This document shows, piece after piece, positions 43,091-50,876 of a stretch of 64,000 bases of DNA. Position 1 is the first letter of the stretch; each line of letters begins with the position of its first letter. The position numbers were made by a program, and so were the translations under genes. The stretch comes from Bacillus sp. FJAT-26390 (GTDB lineage Bacteria; Bacillota; Bacilli; Paenibacillales; Paenibacillaceae): positions 310,001 to 374,000 of the forward strand of contig NZ_MAQX01000032.1 of NCBI RefSeq assembly GCF_001682865.1, written 5' to 3'. The notes under the pieces are model-generated. The model made no database searches. It was not told where the DNA came from and saw nothing but the letters and a program-made list of their open reading frames with translations.

Positions 43091-43431
43091 TATAAAGCTG
43101 CGGAGGCTTGGCTTACGAGCGAAGAAAGCTGATCGGAATCAACCGTGTTCCCTTGGCGCAGCTTGATCGTTTTTCTTTCCGGAGGACCATCGAACAGCCC
43201 TTCCGGCAGCGTGAGGTCGCTCGCATTAAAGATCGTAAAGCTTACTGCGTCTTTGGACGTTGAAATAACAGCAGCGTATTTTCCATTTTTCAAAAAATGA
43301 GGTTTTTTGTACTGAATGCGCTCCTGAACGTTAGGAATGGCTCCGTGGACAACCTCGCGCAGGCGGGAGCACAGCTCACCCTGCCATGGCTCTTTTACCG
43401 CCTCGATAAAATCCGTTACTTCTTGGTTCAT
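43090..43431 (-). CDS. DUF1801 protein
   Basis: About 113 residues from ATG 43431 (GAGGAG seven bases before). The central IQYKKPHFLKNGKYAAVIST stretch matches the YdhG/DUF1801 type. Its close spacing (26 bases) to the DGPF gene suggests cotranscription within the ECF module. Function unknown. Confidence 0.78.
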   Translation of the reverse strand: MNQEVTDFIEAVKEPWQGELCSRLREVVHGAIPNVQERIQYKKPHFLKNGKYAAVISTSKDAVSFTIFNASDLTLPEGLFDGPPERKTIKLRQGNTVDSDQLSSLVSQASAAL

Positions 43432-43457
43432 GTTTTCTCTCTCCTCTTCGATTGAAA

Positions 43458-43898
43458 TCAAGGAATCATTTTTTTGAGCATATCGATTTGATCGCGCAGA
43501 TCCGACTCCAAAGCCGTAGTTGCTGATGCATTTAGCAGATTTTCATCGTCCAAAAGCCCGCGAAGCTCAACCTCGCCTTGGCCCGAGCCGCTTGGATTCG
43601 GCATTCGCTTCGCCCATTTGATCGCTTCATCCTCCGACTTCACGTCAATCAGCGTAAACCCCGCAACAAGTTCCTTCTCCCTAGCAAAAGGACCGACCGT
43701 TACAACCGGCATCTCGCCGTGCAACGAATACGTGAACCGCAGCCCGCTCGAGCTTGGCTGCAGACCCTCGGACGCGATGAGCACGCCCGCTCTTGCCAGC
43801 GATTCATGATAAGCAGCCATCGCCTCAATGTGCTCTCGGCTTGGCTTCACGCCCGCTTCAGAATGCTTGGTCGCTTTGACAATCAACATATAACGCAT
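43458..43898 (-). CDS. YCII-related DGPF-domain protein 1
   Basis: 146 residues, opening MRYMLIVKATKHSEAG. The variant family motif reads TVGPFAREKELVAGFTLIDVKSEDEAIKWAKRMP; the classical DGPF is VGPF here. Close relative of the protein at 45270-45695. Preceded by GGGAGGG and by a TGTCGA-N17-CGTCGTT promoter shared with that gene. In other bacteria DGPF proteins accompany ECF42 sigma factors; they are cytoplasmic with unknown activity. Confidence 0.87.
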   Translation of the reverse strand: MRYMLIVKATKHSEAGVKPSREHIEAMAAYHESLARAGVLIASEGLQPSSSGLRFTYSLHGEMPVVTVGPFAREKELVAGFTLIDVKSEDEAIKWAKRMPNPSGSGQGEVELRGLLDDENLLNASATTALESDLRDQIDMLKKMIP

Positions 43899-43958
43899 TC
43901 ATGTTCCCTCCCGGCAGCTTGATTAGTCCGGGCCGCCTTGAGCCCGCCTCTACTTAAA

Positions 43959-43986
43959 CGACGAACGGAAGGAATCATAATCGACA
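43959..43986 (-). promoter_or_regulatory. Predicted ECF42 promoter of DGPF gene 1
   Basis: Minus strand TGTCGA (43986-43981) then 17 bases then CGTCG (43963-43959). The element and the bases following it (TTTAAGTAG..GCGGG) match the promoter of the second DGPF gene. Confidence 0.7.
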
Positions 43987-43998
43987 AGGCCGTGCTAA

Positions 43999-45273
43999 CT
44001 ATTTTTTGAGATCCGAATCCGTTGAAATGCATTCCGCAGCGCGCTTCAGCAGAAGCTCTTGCTCTCGCGTGTTGCGTGTCAGCGATGCCGCACGCTCGAA
44101 TTCGAAACGGGCTTCGTCGATACGGCCTAATTTGGCCAGAAGATCACCGCGTACGCTCGGCAACAGATGGTACTCCTTCATCGATGGTTCAGCGGTCAAT
44201 TCATCAACAATTTGAAGGCCAAAAGCAGGACCAAAAGCCATGGCGATCGCCACAGCCCGGTTTAATTCGACGACAGGCGATGGCATTACGCGCGATAAAG
44301 CTTCGTAAAGGGCAGCAATCCGGGCCCAATCGGTCTCGGATGCCGTACGAGCCTGAGCATGGCATGCGGAAATCGCAGCTTGAAGCGCATAAGGGCCGAG
44401 CGGACGCCCGAGCTTCCTTGCACGCTCTAGAGCGGCCAAGCCGCGGCGGATCAGCAGCTGATCCCATAACGCACGGTTTTGATCCATCAGAAGAATGGGC
44501 TCTCCGGCGGCGCTTACCCGCGTTTTGAACCGTGACGATTGGATTTCCATCAAGGCAACCAAGCCATGAACCTCCGGCTCTCCAGCTGCGATTTCCGCTA
44601 GAATGCGTCCTAATCTAAGCGCCTCCTGGCAAAGCAGCGGACGTATCCAGCTGCCTCCAGAAGTCGCGGTATAACCCTCATTAAACATTAAATAGATCAC
44701 TTCGAGAACGGTTGACAGACGTTCTTTAAGTTCCTCGCCTACGGGAACCTCAAAGGCAACCCGAGACGCGCTAAGCGTACGTTTCGCCCGAACGATCCGC
44801 TGCGCGATCGTTGATTCACCAATAAGGAAAGCATGTGCAATCTCATCGGTCGTAAGACCCCCAAGCAGGCGCAGCGTCAAAGCGACCCGCGCCTCCTTCG
44901 ACAAAACCGGATGGCAGGTTGTAAAAATCAGCCGAAGGAGATCATCGCCAACCTCTCCATCCATTGCAAGGTCCACGTCGTCTTCGGCGTACAAGTCATT
45001 GCCGCGACCAAACTCTTCATATTTCTGGTCACGCAGCTTGCTCCTGCGCATCATATCGATTGCACGGCGCTTCGCCGCAGTCATGAGCCATGCGCCGGGA
45101 TTATCGGGAATGCCGGTACTCGGCCACCGCTCCAATGCAATGACCAGCGCATCCTGCGCAAGATCTTCCGCGAGACCAACATCGCGCACCATCCTCGCCA
45201 GCCCGGCGATCAGCTTGGCCGATTCGATCCGCCAGATGGCATCAATTGTACGCTGGACCGAGGAACCGTTCAC
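43999..45273 (-). CDS. ECF42-type RNA polymerase sigma factor with C-terminal TPR-like domain
   Basis: 424 residues. Sigma region 2 (VRDVGLAEDLAQDALVIALERWP, MTAAKRRAIDMMRR) and region 4 (LTLRLLGGLTTDEIAHAFLIGESTIAQRIVRAKRTL) lie in the first 180 residues, followed by a long helical extension (about 190-420) with repeats like LLPSVRGDLLAKLGRIDEARFEFERAA. That extension plus adjacent DGPF genes defines the ECF42 group, which has no anti-sigma factor. The start GTG 45273 overlaps the upstream DGPF stop by four bases, so it is translationally coupled. Confidence 0.9.
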   Translation of the reverse strand: MNGSSVQRTIDAIWRIESAKLIAGLARMVRDVGLAEDLAQDALVIALERWPSTGIPDNPGAWLMTAAKRRAIDMMRRSKLRDQKYEEFGRGNDLYAEDDVDLAMDGEVGDDLLRLIFTTCHPVLSKEARVALTLRLLGGLTTDEIAHAFLIGESTIAQRIVRAKRTLSASRVAFEVPVGEELKERLSTVLEVIYLMFNEGYTATSGGSWIRPLLCQEALRLGRILAEIAAGEPEVHGLVALMEIQSSRFKTRVSAAGEPILLMDQNRALWDQLLIRRGLAALERARKLGRPLGPYALQAAISACHAQARTASETDWARIAALYEALSRVMPSPVVELNRAVAIAMAFGPAFGLQIVDELTAEPSMKEYHLLPSVRGDLLAKLGRIDEARFEFERAASLTRNTREQELLLKRAAECISTDSDLKK

Positions 45274-45695
45274 GAGTTTTTAAGCCGGTCCATCTGATCG
45301 CGAAGCATCGCCAGCGTTTCCGGGTGCTGCGTCAATTCCGGCGCATCAATAATCTGGCGGAGCTCGATTTGCCCTTCGCCATTTCCGTGCGGATCCGGCA
45401 TGCGCATCGCCCATTCGATCGCTTCTTCTTTTGATTTGACCTCAATTAGCGTATAGCCGGCAATTATTTCTTTAGCCTCGGTAAATGGACCGTCAATGAC
45501 TTTCGGTTTGCCGCCAGGTTCAGGATAAGATATCCGTATGCCATTCGAGCTTGCATGCAGACCATCGGCAGCAAGCAGCACACCTGCCTTAGCCAGTTCT
45601 TCGTTGTACCTCAGCATCGCTTCAAGAAGCTCTTGGCTTGGCATAACACCTGCCTCGGAATCGTTCGTACCTTTTACAATCATCATAAATCGCAT
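45270..45695 (-). CDS. YCII-related DGPF-domain protein 2
   Basis: About 141 residues from ATG 45695, nine bases after AGGAGG; a longer frame to 45803 is rejected because it would run through the promoter. The family motif is VIDGPFTEAKEIIAGYTLIEVKSKEEAIEWAMRMPDP, an intact DGPF. Upstream partner of the sigma factor gene and a duplicate of the DGPF gene on its other side. Confidence 0.9.
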   Translation of the reverse strand: MRFMMIVKGTNDSEAGVMPSQELLEAMLRYNEELAKAGVLLAADGLHASSNGIRISYPEPGGKPKVIDGPFTEAKEIIAGYTLIEVKSKEEAIEWAMRMPDPHGNGEGQIELRQIIDAPELTQHPETLAMLRDQMDRLKNS

Positions 45696-45774
45696 ATACA
45701 TTTCCCTCCTGCGTTCATTATGGAGACCCAGATTATTCGCTCTAAGCTTGCCGTTAATCCCGCTCCTACTTGAA

Positions 45775-45802
45775 CGACGAATCGTAACAATAGAAATCGA
45801 CA
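45775..45802 (-). promoter_or_regulatory. Predicted ECF42 promoter of DGPF gene 2
   Basis: TGTCGA (45802-45797), 17 bases, then CGTCG (45779-45775) on the minus strand, with TTCAAGTAG..GCGGG beyond. Spacing and downstream bases match the copy at 43959-43986. TGTCGA is a reported ECF42 promoter element. Confidence 0.72.
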
Positions 45803-46009
45803 TTACGCGCTATAAAAGTTTTATTATTTTCGCCAAGTTGCTTGCTGCATCCGCAGCTCGGTTATTCATTCGTCATTTGCAAGTATAATTCCTTGTACAG
45901 GTTCCTTAATCTGTAAAGATTATAATGAGACTAGAAGACCACATATAAATGACATGATATAATAAAAAATGGAAAATAACTTTAGAAGCATCAAAAAAAG
46001 GAGTGTTTC

Positions 46010-46660
46010 ATTATTCATTCGCCAGTCCGTACCACTATTATTTATGTGCTCATTTTTATGGTTAGCTTAGTCCTAGCATCGATTGACATTAAGCTCATCT
46101 ACATCCTCGTTGCCGCTATACTCATTGCAGGCCTATTTCTCAGCCTTCCTGTCTTGCATATGTTCTTGTTTGAAACCAATATAGCGCGGCTGGAAAAATA
46201 TTTGAGCAAACAAAGAAAAAAATCACATATGTATCTTTATTATGCTATTGCCAACAGAAGAGATGAAGAAATTGAACATCTGTTTCAGCATATGCTTAGC
46301 AAATATAAGCAGCCGCAACGCCAAGCGCTATACAAAGTGATGTATGATTTATACCACAAGGATGCCGCTTCCATGAAGAAGCAGCTTCCTCATATCCATT
46401 CTGAGAAATACCGCAACTATTATGAAGCCTTTGTTCATCTTGAGGAAGGCAATTTGGAGCTTGCTCGAGCAACTGCGGCTAAAGCAGCAAAGCCATGGAT
46501 GAGAGACGCATTGCTCTATGAGCTTGAAATGCGTGCCGGGAACCGGCACAAAGCGGCTGCACTGGCAAGGCAATCCTTAGACAGCTGCAAGGGCATACAG
46601 AGGTATATCATGTATAAAAACTATGAGCGAGAGCTGCCCGAAGCTCTTACCGGCGCTTAA
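46010..46660 (+). CDS. Membrane-anchored protein with helical (TPR-like) cytoplasmic domain
   Basis: About 216 residues if started at ATT 46010, or 204 from GTG 46046. Two membrane helices (TTIIYVLIFMVSLVLA and LIYILVAAILIAGLFLSL) lead into a helical domain of about 150 residues with repeat-like pairs (HKDAASMKKQLPHI, EEGNLELARATAAKAA, GNRHKAAALARQSL). The only good ribosome site, AGGAG at 45999-46003, is placed six bases before the ATT and far from the GTG, so a rare ATT start is possible. Function unknown; divergent from the ECF module. Confidence 0.65.
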   Translation: MIHSPVRTTIIYVLIFMVSLVLASIDIKLIYILVAAILIAGLFLSLPVLHMFLFETNIARLEKYLSKQRKKSHMYLYYAIANRRDEEIEHLFQHMLSKYKQPQRQALYKVMYDLYHKDAASMKKQLPHIHSEKYRNYYEAFVHLEEGNLELARATAAKAAKPWMRDALLYELEMRAGNRHKAAALARQSLDSCKGIQRYIMYKNYERELPEALTGA

Positions 46661-46804
46661 AGGAATGCAATAACAGCCAAAATAATGTTCTTCATCCGAC
46701 CTCCGACGGAGAGTAGGCTCAGCCGGAAGCCAGTTGAGGGTCAAACTCCATAATGGTAAATTACTTTTAGTAATAAATGACCGTTAATCATGGGGGCTGG
46801 ATAA

Positions 46805-47476
46805 ATGAGTGCACGAGGAAAAGCAGGCCGTTCGTGGGCATTAGCAGTATTAGCTTTTTTGGCTTTAGCCGTCGGTGCATACGCCTTGGTGTTTTACGGA
46901 TCCCCTGATGGCATCGAGGATCAGCCGTTCGTTTCTGAAAAAGGAAGCCTGCCTGATTTGTGGTTCACTGTCCTATGGGCGCATGCCGTCTCTGCCGGGA
47001 TCGGTCTTGCTATCGGCTGGCTCCAGCTCATTAAGCGGCTTCGCCATAGATCGCCGAACGTTCACCGCTTGATCGGCTACGTCTATTCCATGATGATCGT
47101 TATCGGCGGAATTACCGGCCTGTACTTAGCCTTCTATGCAGAAGGCGGCTGGATCGCAAAGCTTGGCTTCGGCGCGCTTTCTCTTGCTTGGTTATACAGC
47201 TTGTTCCGCAGCCTAAAAAGCATCATCGTTAACCGTGATCCTGCCGAGCATGGACGGTGGATGATTCGAAATTATGCGCTCACCTGCGCCGCAATCACGC
47301 TCCGCATTTATACTGCGCTTGCAGCGGTACTGTTCGGCCTTACCGATACGAACGATACCTTCATCGTTATTGCGTGGCTTTGCTGGGTGCCGAATCTATT
47401 GTTCGTAGAGCTTCTCTTCAACAAAAAGAAGCCTAAAAGACGTATGCCGCAGCCGCGCCAGCATGCAAGGCTATAA
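46805..47476 (+). CDS. DUF2306 membrane protein
   Basis: 223 residues with about six membrane helices (LAVLAFLALAVGAYALVF first). The block LWAHAVSAGIGLAIGWLQLIKRLRHRSPNVHRLIGYVY carries the conserved His residues typical of DUF2306, and HGRWMIRNYALTCAAITLR resembles the second conserved part. Such His patterns may bind heme, though this is unproven. Preceded by GGGGG and followed by a terminator. Confidence 0.85.
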   Translation: MSARGKAGRSWALAVLAFLALAVGAYALVFYGSPDGIEDQPFVSEKGSLPDLWFTVLWAHAVSAGIGLAIGWLQLIKRLRHRSPNVHRLIGYVYSMMIVIGGITGLYLAFYAEGGWIAKLGFGALSLAWLYSLFRSLKSIIVNRDPAEHGRWMIRNYALTCAAITLRIYTALAAVLFGLTDTNDTFIVIAWLCWVPNLLFVELLFNKKKPKRRMPQPRQHARL

Positions 47477-47483
47477 ACAGAAT

Positions 47484-47519
47484 TGCCTTGCGGGATCAAT
47501 TCGCAAGGCATCCTTTTTG
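47484..47519 (+). terminator. Terminator of the DUF2306 gene
   Basis: Stem TGCCTTGCG / CGCAAGGCA followed by TCCTTTTTG. Confidence 0.8.
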
Positions 47520-47565
47520 TTTCATTAAACCGTTGGTTTAGAGACCATTACCGCTATTGCATAGA

Positions 47566-47961
47566 TCATTTAAACTGGCTCAACAATTCAAGAACTTGTG
47601 CCGCTTCTTCCCCGCCCTGCTGCGCATGAACGATCAATGGAATCCCATGTGCACCCTTTGCATTAACAAGGCCGGGATTATCCGCAAGCATAGCCCGCAC
47701 AATATCAATCTTCCCTAGCATTGCCGCCGCAAATAGATCAATGCGCGCCCCGTTATCGATAAGAAATTGAGCGATGTCTCTTCTTCCCATATGCGCTGCT
47801 GCGCCGATACCTGTCTCCCAATCCCCGCCGCCCCAATCCCAAGCAGCATTTACGAGCCCCGGCTCTTGCTTCAGAAGGTCTTTTACCCGCTCCAAGTCAC
47901 CGTGTGCATTGCCGACAAACTCTCTTACTAATTCAGGCTGGATCGATGGTTTGTTCTCCAT
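47566..47961 (-). CDS. Ankyrin-repeat protein (131 aa)
   Basis: 131 residues with about three ankyrin repeats (ETGIGAAAHMGRRDIAQFLIDNGARIDLF, AAMLGKIDIVRAMLADNPGL). No signal peptide. Starts 24 bases after the larger ankyrin gene, so the two form an operon. Confidence 0.85.
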   Translation of the reverse strand: MENKPSIQPELVREFVGNAHGDLERVKDLLKQEPGLVNAAWDWGGGDWETGIGAAAHMGRRDIAQFLIDNGARIDLFAAAMLGKIDIVRAMLADNPGLVNAKGAHGIPLIVHAQQGGEEAAQVLELLSQFK

Positions 47962-47985
47962 TAAAATATCTCCTTCAACTGTTTT

Positions 47986-48840
47986 TTATTGTAAAAGAGC
48001 AGCGGACGCTTGATGACCCTTTGACCTCGCTAATTCGTAGGGCGTTGCTCCAGCGTCATTGACAACTGATTGATCTGCTCCTGCAAGCAATAACATCGTG
48101 ATTATCGTTTCTCTCCCAAAATGTCCCGCTACATGCAGAGGGGTATAGCCTAGCCTCCATATTCCTTCACACTTCACGTTCACATCGGCGCCATGCTCAA
48201 GCAGCAGCTTCACAATATGCTCAAAATTGCCTGCTATCGCAGCATGGATCGCCATATTGTTCAGATTCCCGTCCTTGTTTCTCGCGTTTATGTCTGCGCC
48301 TTGGTCCAGTAGAAACTTCACCGTTTCCTCGTTGCCAAAATGAGCCGCTAAGCCCAGCGGGGTAAAGCCGTCGCCGCTGTAGCTGCTTAACCGTTCAGGA
48401 GATTCTGCAAGCAAATCTTTTATCCGCTTTGTATTGCCAACAGCTGCCGCCTCAAAAATAGTAAGCTCCGCGCCATTGTTAAGCAGTAAGTCTTTAATCT
48501 CTTTCGATCGGTAATAGGCAGCCATCAATACAGCCGTTTCTCCGTTATTGTTGCTTGCATTAACAAGCGACGAGTCCTTGTTGATTAACTCTGCCACCTT
48601 ATCCAGATTGTTCAGCTTCACCGCATCAATCATTTCATTTCGCAGCTGTTGCACGTTATCCGCAAGCGATTTGGCCTTCTGGAGCAGCTCCTCTGAGGCT
48701 TGTATCCCCATGCTTATCAAGTGTGTGACTGCCCTGGAACGGTTCGATTCAAGCCCGGAATCAACAAGCAAGTCCACTGCTTTCAGCGAAATATCATCTA
48801 ACCGGATCGAAATAACGACGCTCTGTTTCTTGTTGGACAT
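47986..48840 (-). CDS. Ankyrin-repeat protein with N-terminal ribbon-helix-helix-like segment
   Basis: About 284 residues from ATG 48840 (GGGAG seven bases before). Residues 8-48 (VVISIRLDDISLKAVDLLVDSG, then LESNRSRAVTHLISMGI) look like a ribbon-helix-helix DNA-binding unit of the Arc/CopG type; after a short helical link come about six ankyrin repeats (DGFTPLGLAAHFGNEETVKFLLDQGADINA is clearest). Putting a DNA-binding fold next to an ankyrin array in one bacterial protein is uncommon. It could tether a regulator to a protein partner. Binding is not demonstrated. Confidence 0.75.
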   Translation of the reverse strand: MSNKKQSVVISIRLDDISLKAVDLLVDSGLESNRSRAVTHLISMGIQASEELLQKAKSLADNVQQLRNEMIDAVKLNNLDKVAELINKDSSLVNASNNNGETAVLMAAYYRSKEIKDLLLNNGAELTIFEAAAVGNTKRIKDLLAESPERLSSYSGDGFTPLGLAAHFGNEETVKFLLDQGADINARNKDGNLNNMAIHAAIAGNFEHIVKLLLEHGADVNVKCEGIWRLGYTPLHVAGHFGRETIITMLLLAGADQSVVNDAGATPYELARSKGHQASAALLQ

Positions 48841-48951
48841 CAATTTTCTCCCATTGTTTTCTGTAATTTTTATTACACAATTACAATATCCTATTTTACC
48901 CAAAATTACCACCACTATTTTTATCCGCTTACATGCGAGTTGAAATCATGC

Positions 48952-48996
48952 AAAAAACAGAGCATTTGAGGTTATCCCTCACTATGCTCTGTTTTC
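48952..48996. terminator. Terminator-like hairpin upstream of the ankyrin operon
   Basis: Stem ACAGAGCAT / ATGCTCTGT with inner TGAGG/CCTCA and A6 on the left. Reading left on the minus strand it ends in T6. No intact gene lies immediately upstream, so it may mark the end of a lost or small transcript. Confidence 0.55.
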
Positions 48997-49104
48997 GTAA
49001 TAGAGATAGATTAATACCATACTCCATCAGCTTTTAATCTCCCGTAACTTAGGCCACGCAGCTGCTACATTACCGGATATACGTTCCCCGCCTGCAAGCT
49101 ATTG

Positions 49105-49185
49105 AACAGAAATAACAGGAAAACCTCCATCTAATTGTTCAAAAAAATAGGCAACAGACCATTTAGCAGGAAAATCTCCCGTTAA
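49105..49185 (-). repeat. 81-bp degenerate repeat unit, copy 2
   Basis: Read on the minus strand it starts TTAACGGGAGATTTTCC and ends GAGGTTTTCCTGTTATTTCTGTT-like. It parallels copy 1 at 49218-49298 in length and at both ends. In one frame it reads LTGDFPAK...EQLDGGFPVISV, mirroring the other unit. Confidence 0.5.
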
Positions 49186-49217
49186 TAGGAACACTTTTAC
49201 TCCATATTGATAAAAAA

Positions 49218-49298
49218 CAGTAAATTAACGGGACAAAATCCCTCTAATTCAAGATTTAATTCAAAATCGCCACAAATAACGGGAGTTTTTCCCGTTAA
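49218..49298 (-). repeat. 81-bp degenerate repeat unit, copy 1
   Basis: Minus strand start TTAACGGGAAAAACTCCCG and close GGGATTTTGTCCCGTTAATTT. Reads LTGKTPVI...LELEGFCPVNL in one frame. Separated from copy 2 by a 32-bp spacer, which puts them in different frames, so this is not one intact protein. The remainder of the gap 48841-49441 shows no gene. Confidence 0.5.
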
Positions 49299-49441
49299 GT
49301 CTACTGCGTGGAAAGTCAGCTGCCGACGATAGACGCTGCGTGTGCAATTTTCGCGTAGAAGCATGGTTAGGCGACCAGTTGCGGCTATGCCGATGCCCCA
49401 AGCATACGCGCGACCAGCTATCCCTCTATTCAACTATCCAA

Positions 49442-50479
49442 CTACTCCTCAACAACGCCAAGCGCCTTGTTCTTCTCCTTAAAACGCTCGTTGTGCGAGG
49501 ACACGTACGCCATTCTCGGTGCTTCTGGGTCCATGTACAGCTTCGCGCTGTTAACGGCAAGTGCAGCATCGGTGAACGCACCGGCTATGAGATTGAGCTT
49601 ACTGTCGTAATATGCAAAATCCCCCGCAGCGAAGACGCCCGGCAGATTGGACTCCAGCTTAGCATTTACGTACACGTTCCAATCGTCCATGCTCAGCCCC
49701 CAATCCTTAATCCCGCTGAAATCGGATTTCAGCCCATGGTTAACAATGACCGCATCCACCGCGAGCTGCTCGGATACGCCTGTTTCCAGATGAGTCAGCG
49801 TTACGCGATCGATCATCTCGCCATTGCTGCTGTAAAGCTGGCTAACTTCGTAAGGCGTCCGCACGTCAACGGAGGAATCGTTCATCTTGGCAATGTTTTT
49901 CTCGTGTCCGCCAAATTGGTCGCGCCGATGCACGACCGTAACGTGCTCCGCAATCGGCTCCAGCTCATTCGCCCAATCAACAGCCGAATTCCCTCCTCCG
50001 GATATAAGCACCCGCTTTCCTCGAAACGGCTCAAGCTCCTGTACGGTATAGTGTAAATTAGATACCTCATACCGTTCCGCTCCCTCAAGCTCCAGCTTAG
50101 CCATCTTCAAAATGCCCCGGCCTATCGCCAAAATAACGGTACGCGTCCAATGCTTCTCTCCTGTAACCGTCTCTAATAGATAGGTGCCGTCATCCTGTTT
50201 CTCCAAATCGCGTATTTGCTGGCCCAGCAAAATAGTCGGTTCAAAGGTTTGTGCCTGCTGTTCCAGCTGAGTGATCAGCTTCTCGCATAATACCGGCGTA
50301 ACGCCTCCAACATCCCAAATCATCTTCTCGGGATAGATTAACATCCGCCCGCCAAGCTTCTCGTTCGCATCGATCAGCTTTGTTTTCAAATCCCTCATTC
50401 CGCTATAGAAAGCAGCATACATCCCCGCAGGGCCACCGCCAATAATCGTTACATCATAGAGTTGCAGTTGTTCCGTCAA
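49442..50479 (-). CDS. Ferredoxin/flavodoxin-NADP reductase, YumC-like
   Basis: About 345 residues from TTG 50479, which has AGGAGG eight bases before; an ORF extending to 50671 would cross this ribosome site. The FAD-binding motif GGGPAGMYAAFYSGMR, NADP-binding GGGNSAVDWA and the C-terminal GDFAYYDSKLNLIAGAFTDAALAVNSA are typical of the thioredoxin-reductase-like FNR2 family, which lacks the CxxC pair. It supplies or draws electrons from ferredoxin or flavodoxin in the cytoplasm. Confidence 0.9.
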   Translation of the reverse strand: MTEQLQLYDVTIIGGGPAGMYAAFYSGMRDLKTKLIDANEKLGGRMLIYPEKMIWDVGGVTPVLCEKLITQLEQQAQTFEPTILLGQQIRDLEKQDDGTYLLETVTGEKHWTRTVILAIGRGILKMAKLELEGAERYEVSNLHYTVQELEPFRGKRVLISGGGNSAVDWANELEPIAEHVTVVHRRDQFGGHEKNIAKMNDSSVDVRTPYEVSQLYSSNGEMIDRVTLTHLETGVSEQLAVDAVIVNHGLKSDFSGIKDWGLSMDDWNVYVNAKLESNLPGVFAAGDFAYYDSKLNLIAGAFTDAALAVNSAKLYMDPEAPRMAYVSSHNERFKEKNKALGVVEE

Positions 50480-50776
50480 CAGTATATCCTCCTGCACAAG
50501 TATTTGAGATTCATTCTCACTACTCATTGTAGAATTGGAACACACGCAAGAGCAATGGACAAACAAAACGGGAAATTTGCACAAACTCAACTCATGCATG
50601 GTCACCCCCTCATCCGCCAGCAACCCCGATTTCCTTCCAACGAAGAGCATATATGCCAAACTTGCATGCAAGATCCGCTAACCTTTGGGGCATATTAAGA
50701 CCTCACTGCAACTCCCTGCTTCAAAACTTTGTCATCACTTTAACGAAAGACTTTATTAGCTACGCGAGCCAAAAAT
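50480..50776. other. Intergenic region between the FNR and deo genes
   Basis: About 300 bases without a supported gene. It contains the 5' leader of the FNR gene and, further right, the deo promoter. The upstream extension of the FNR frame to 50671 is probably not translated. Confidence 0.4.
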
Positions 50777-50779
50777 AGG

Positions 50780-50832
50780 TTTGAACATTTGTTCATCAAT
50801 TGGTTTACATATGTTCATGACCATGATATTAT
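50780..50832 (+). promoter_or_regulatory. deo operon promoter with DeoR-like operator repeats
   Basis: A palindrome-like element TTGAACATTTGTTCATCAA (50781-50799) lies upstream of a -35 TTTACA (50804-50809) and -10 TATTAT (50827-50832) at 17-base spacing; a second TGTTCA (50812-50817) lies between them. Spaced TGTTCA/TGAACA motifs resemble DeoR operators of Bacillus; no deoR gene is in the window. Confidence 0.6.
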
Positions 50833-50876
50833 AATCTTGCATTTGAGGAATCGTATAAGGGGAAGGTGAACTGGCT

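Noticed and set aside
49197..49433. 78-residue open frame on the minus strand
   Set aside because: It is mostly made of the 81-bp repeat region, with no ribosome site; the frame breaks between repeats.
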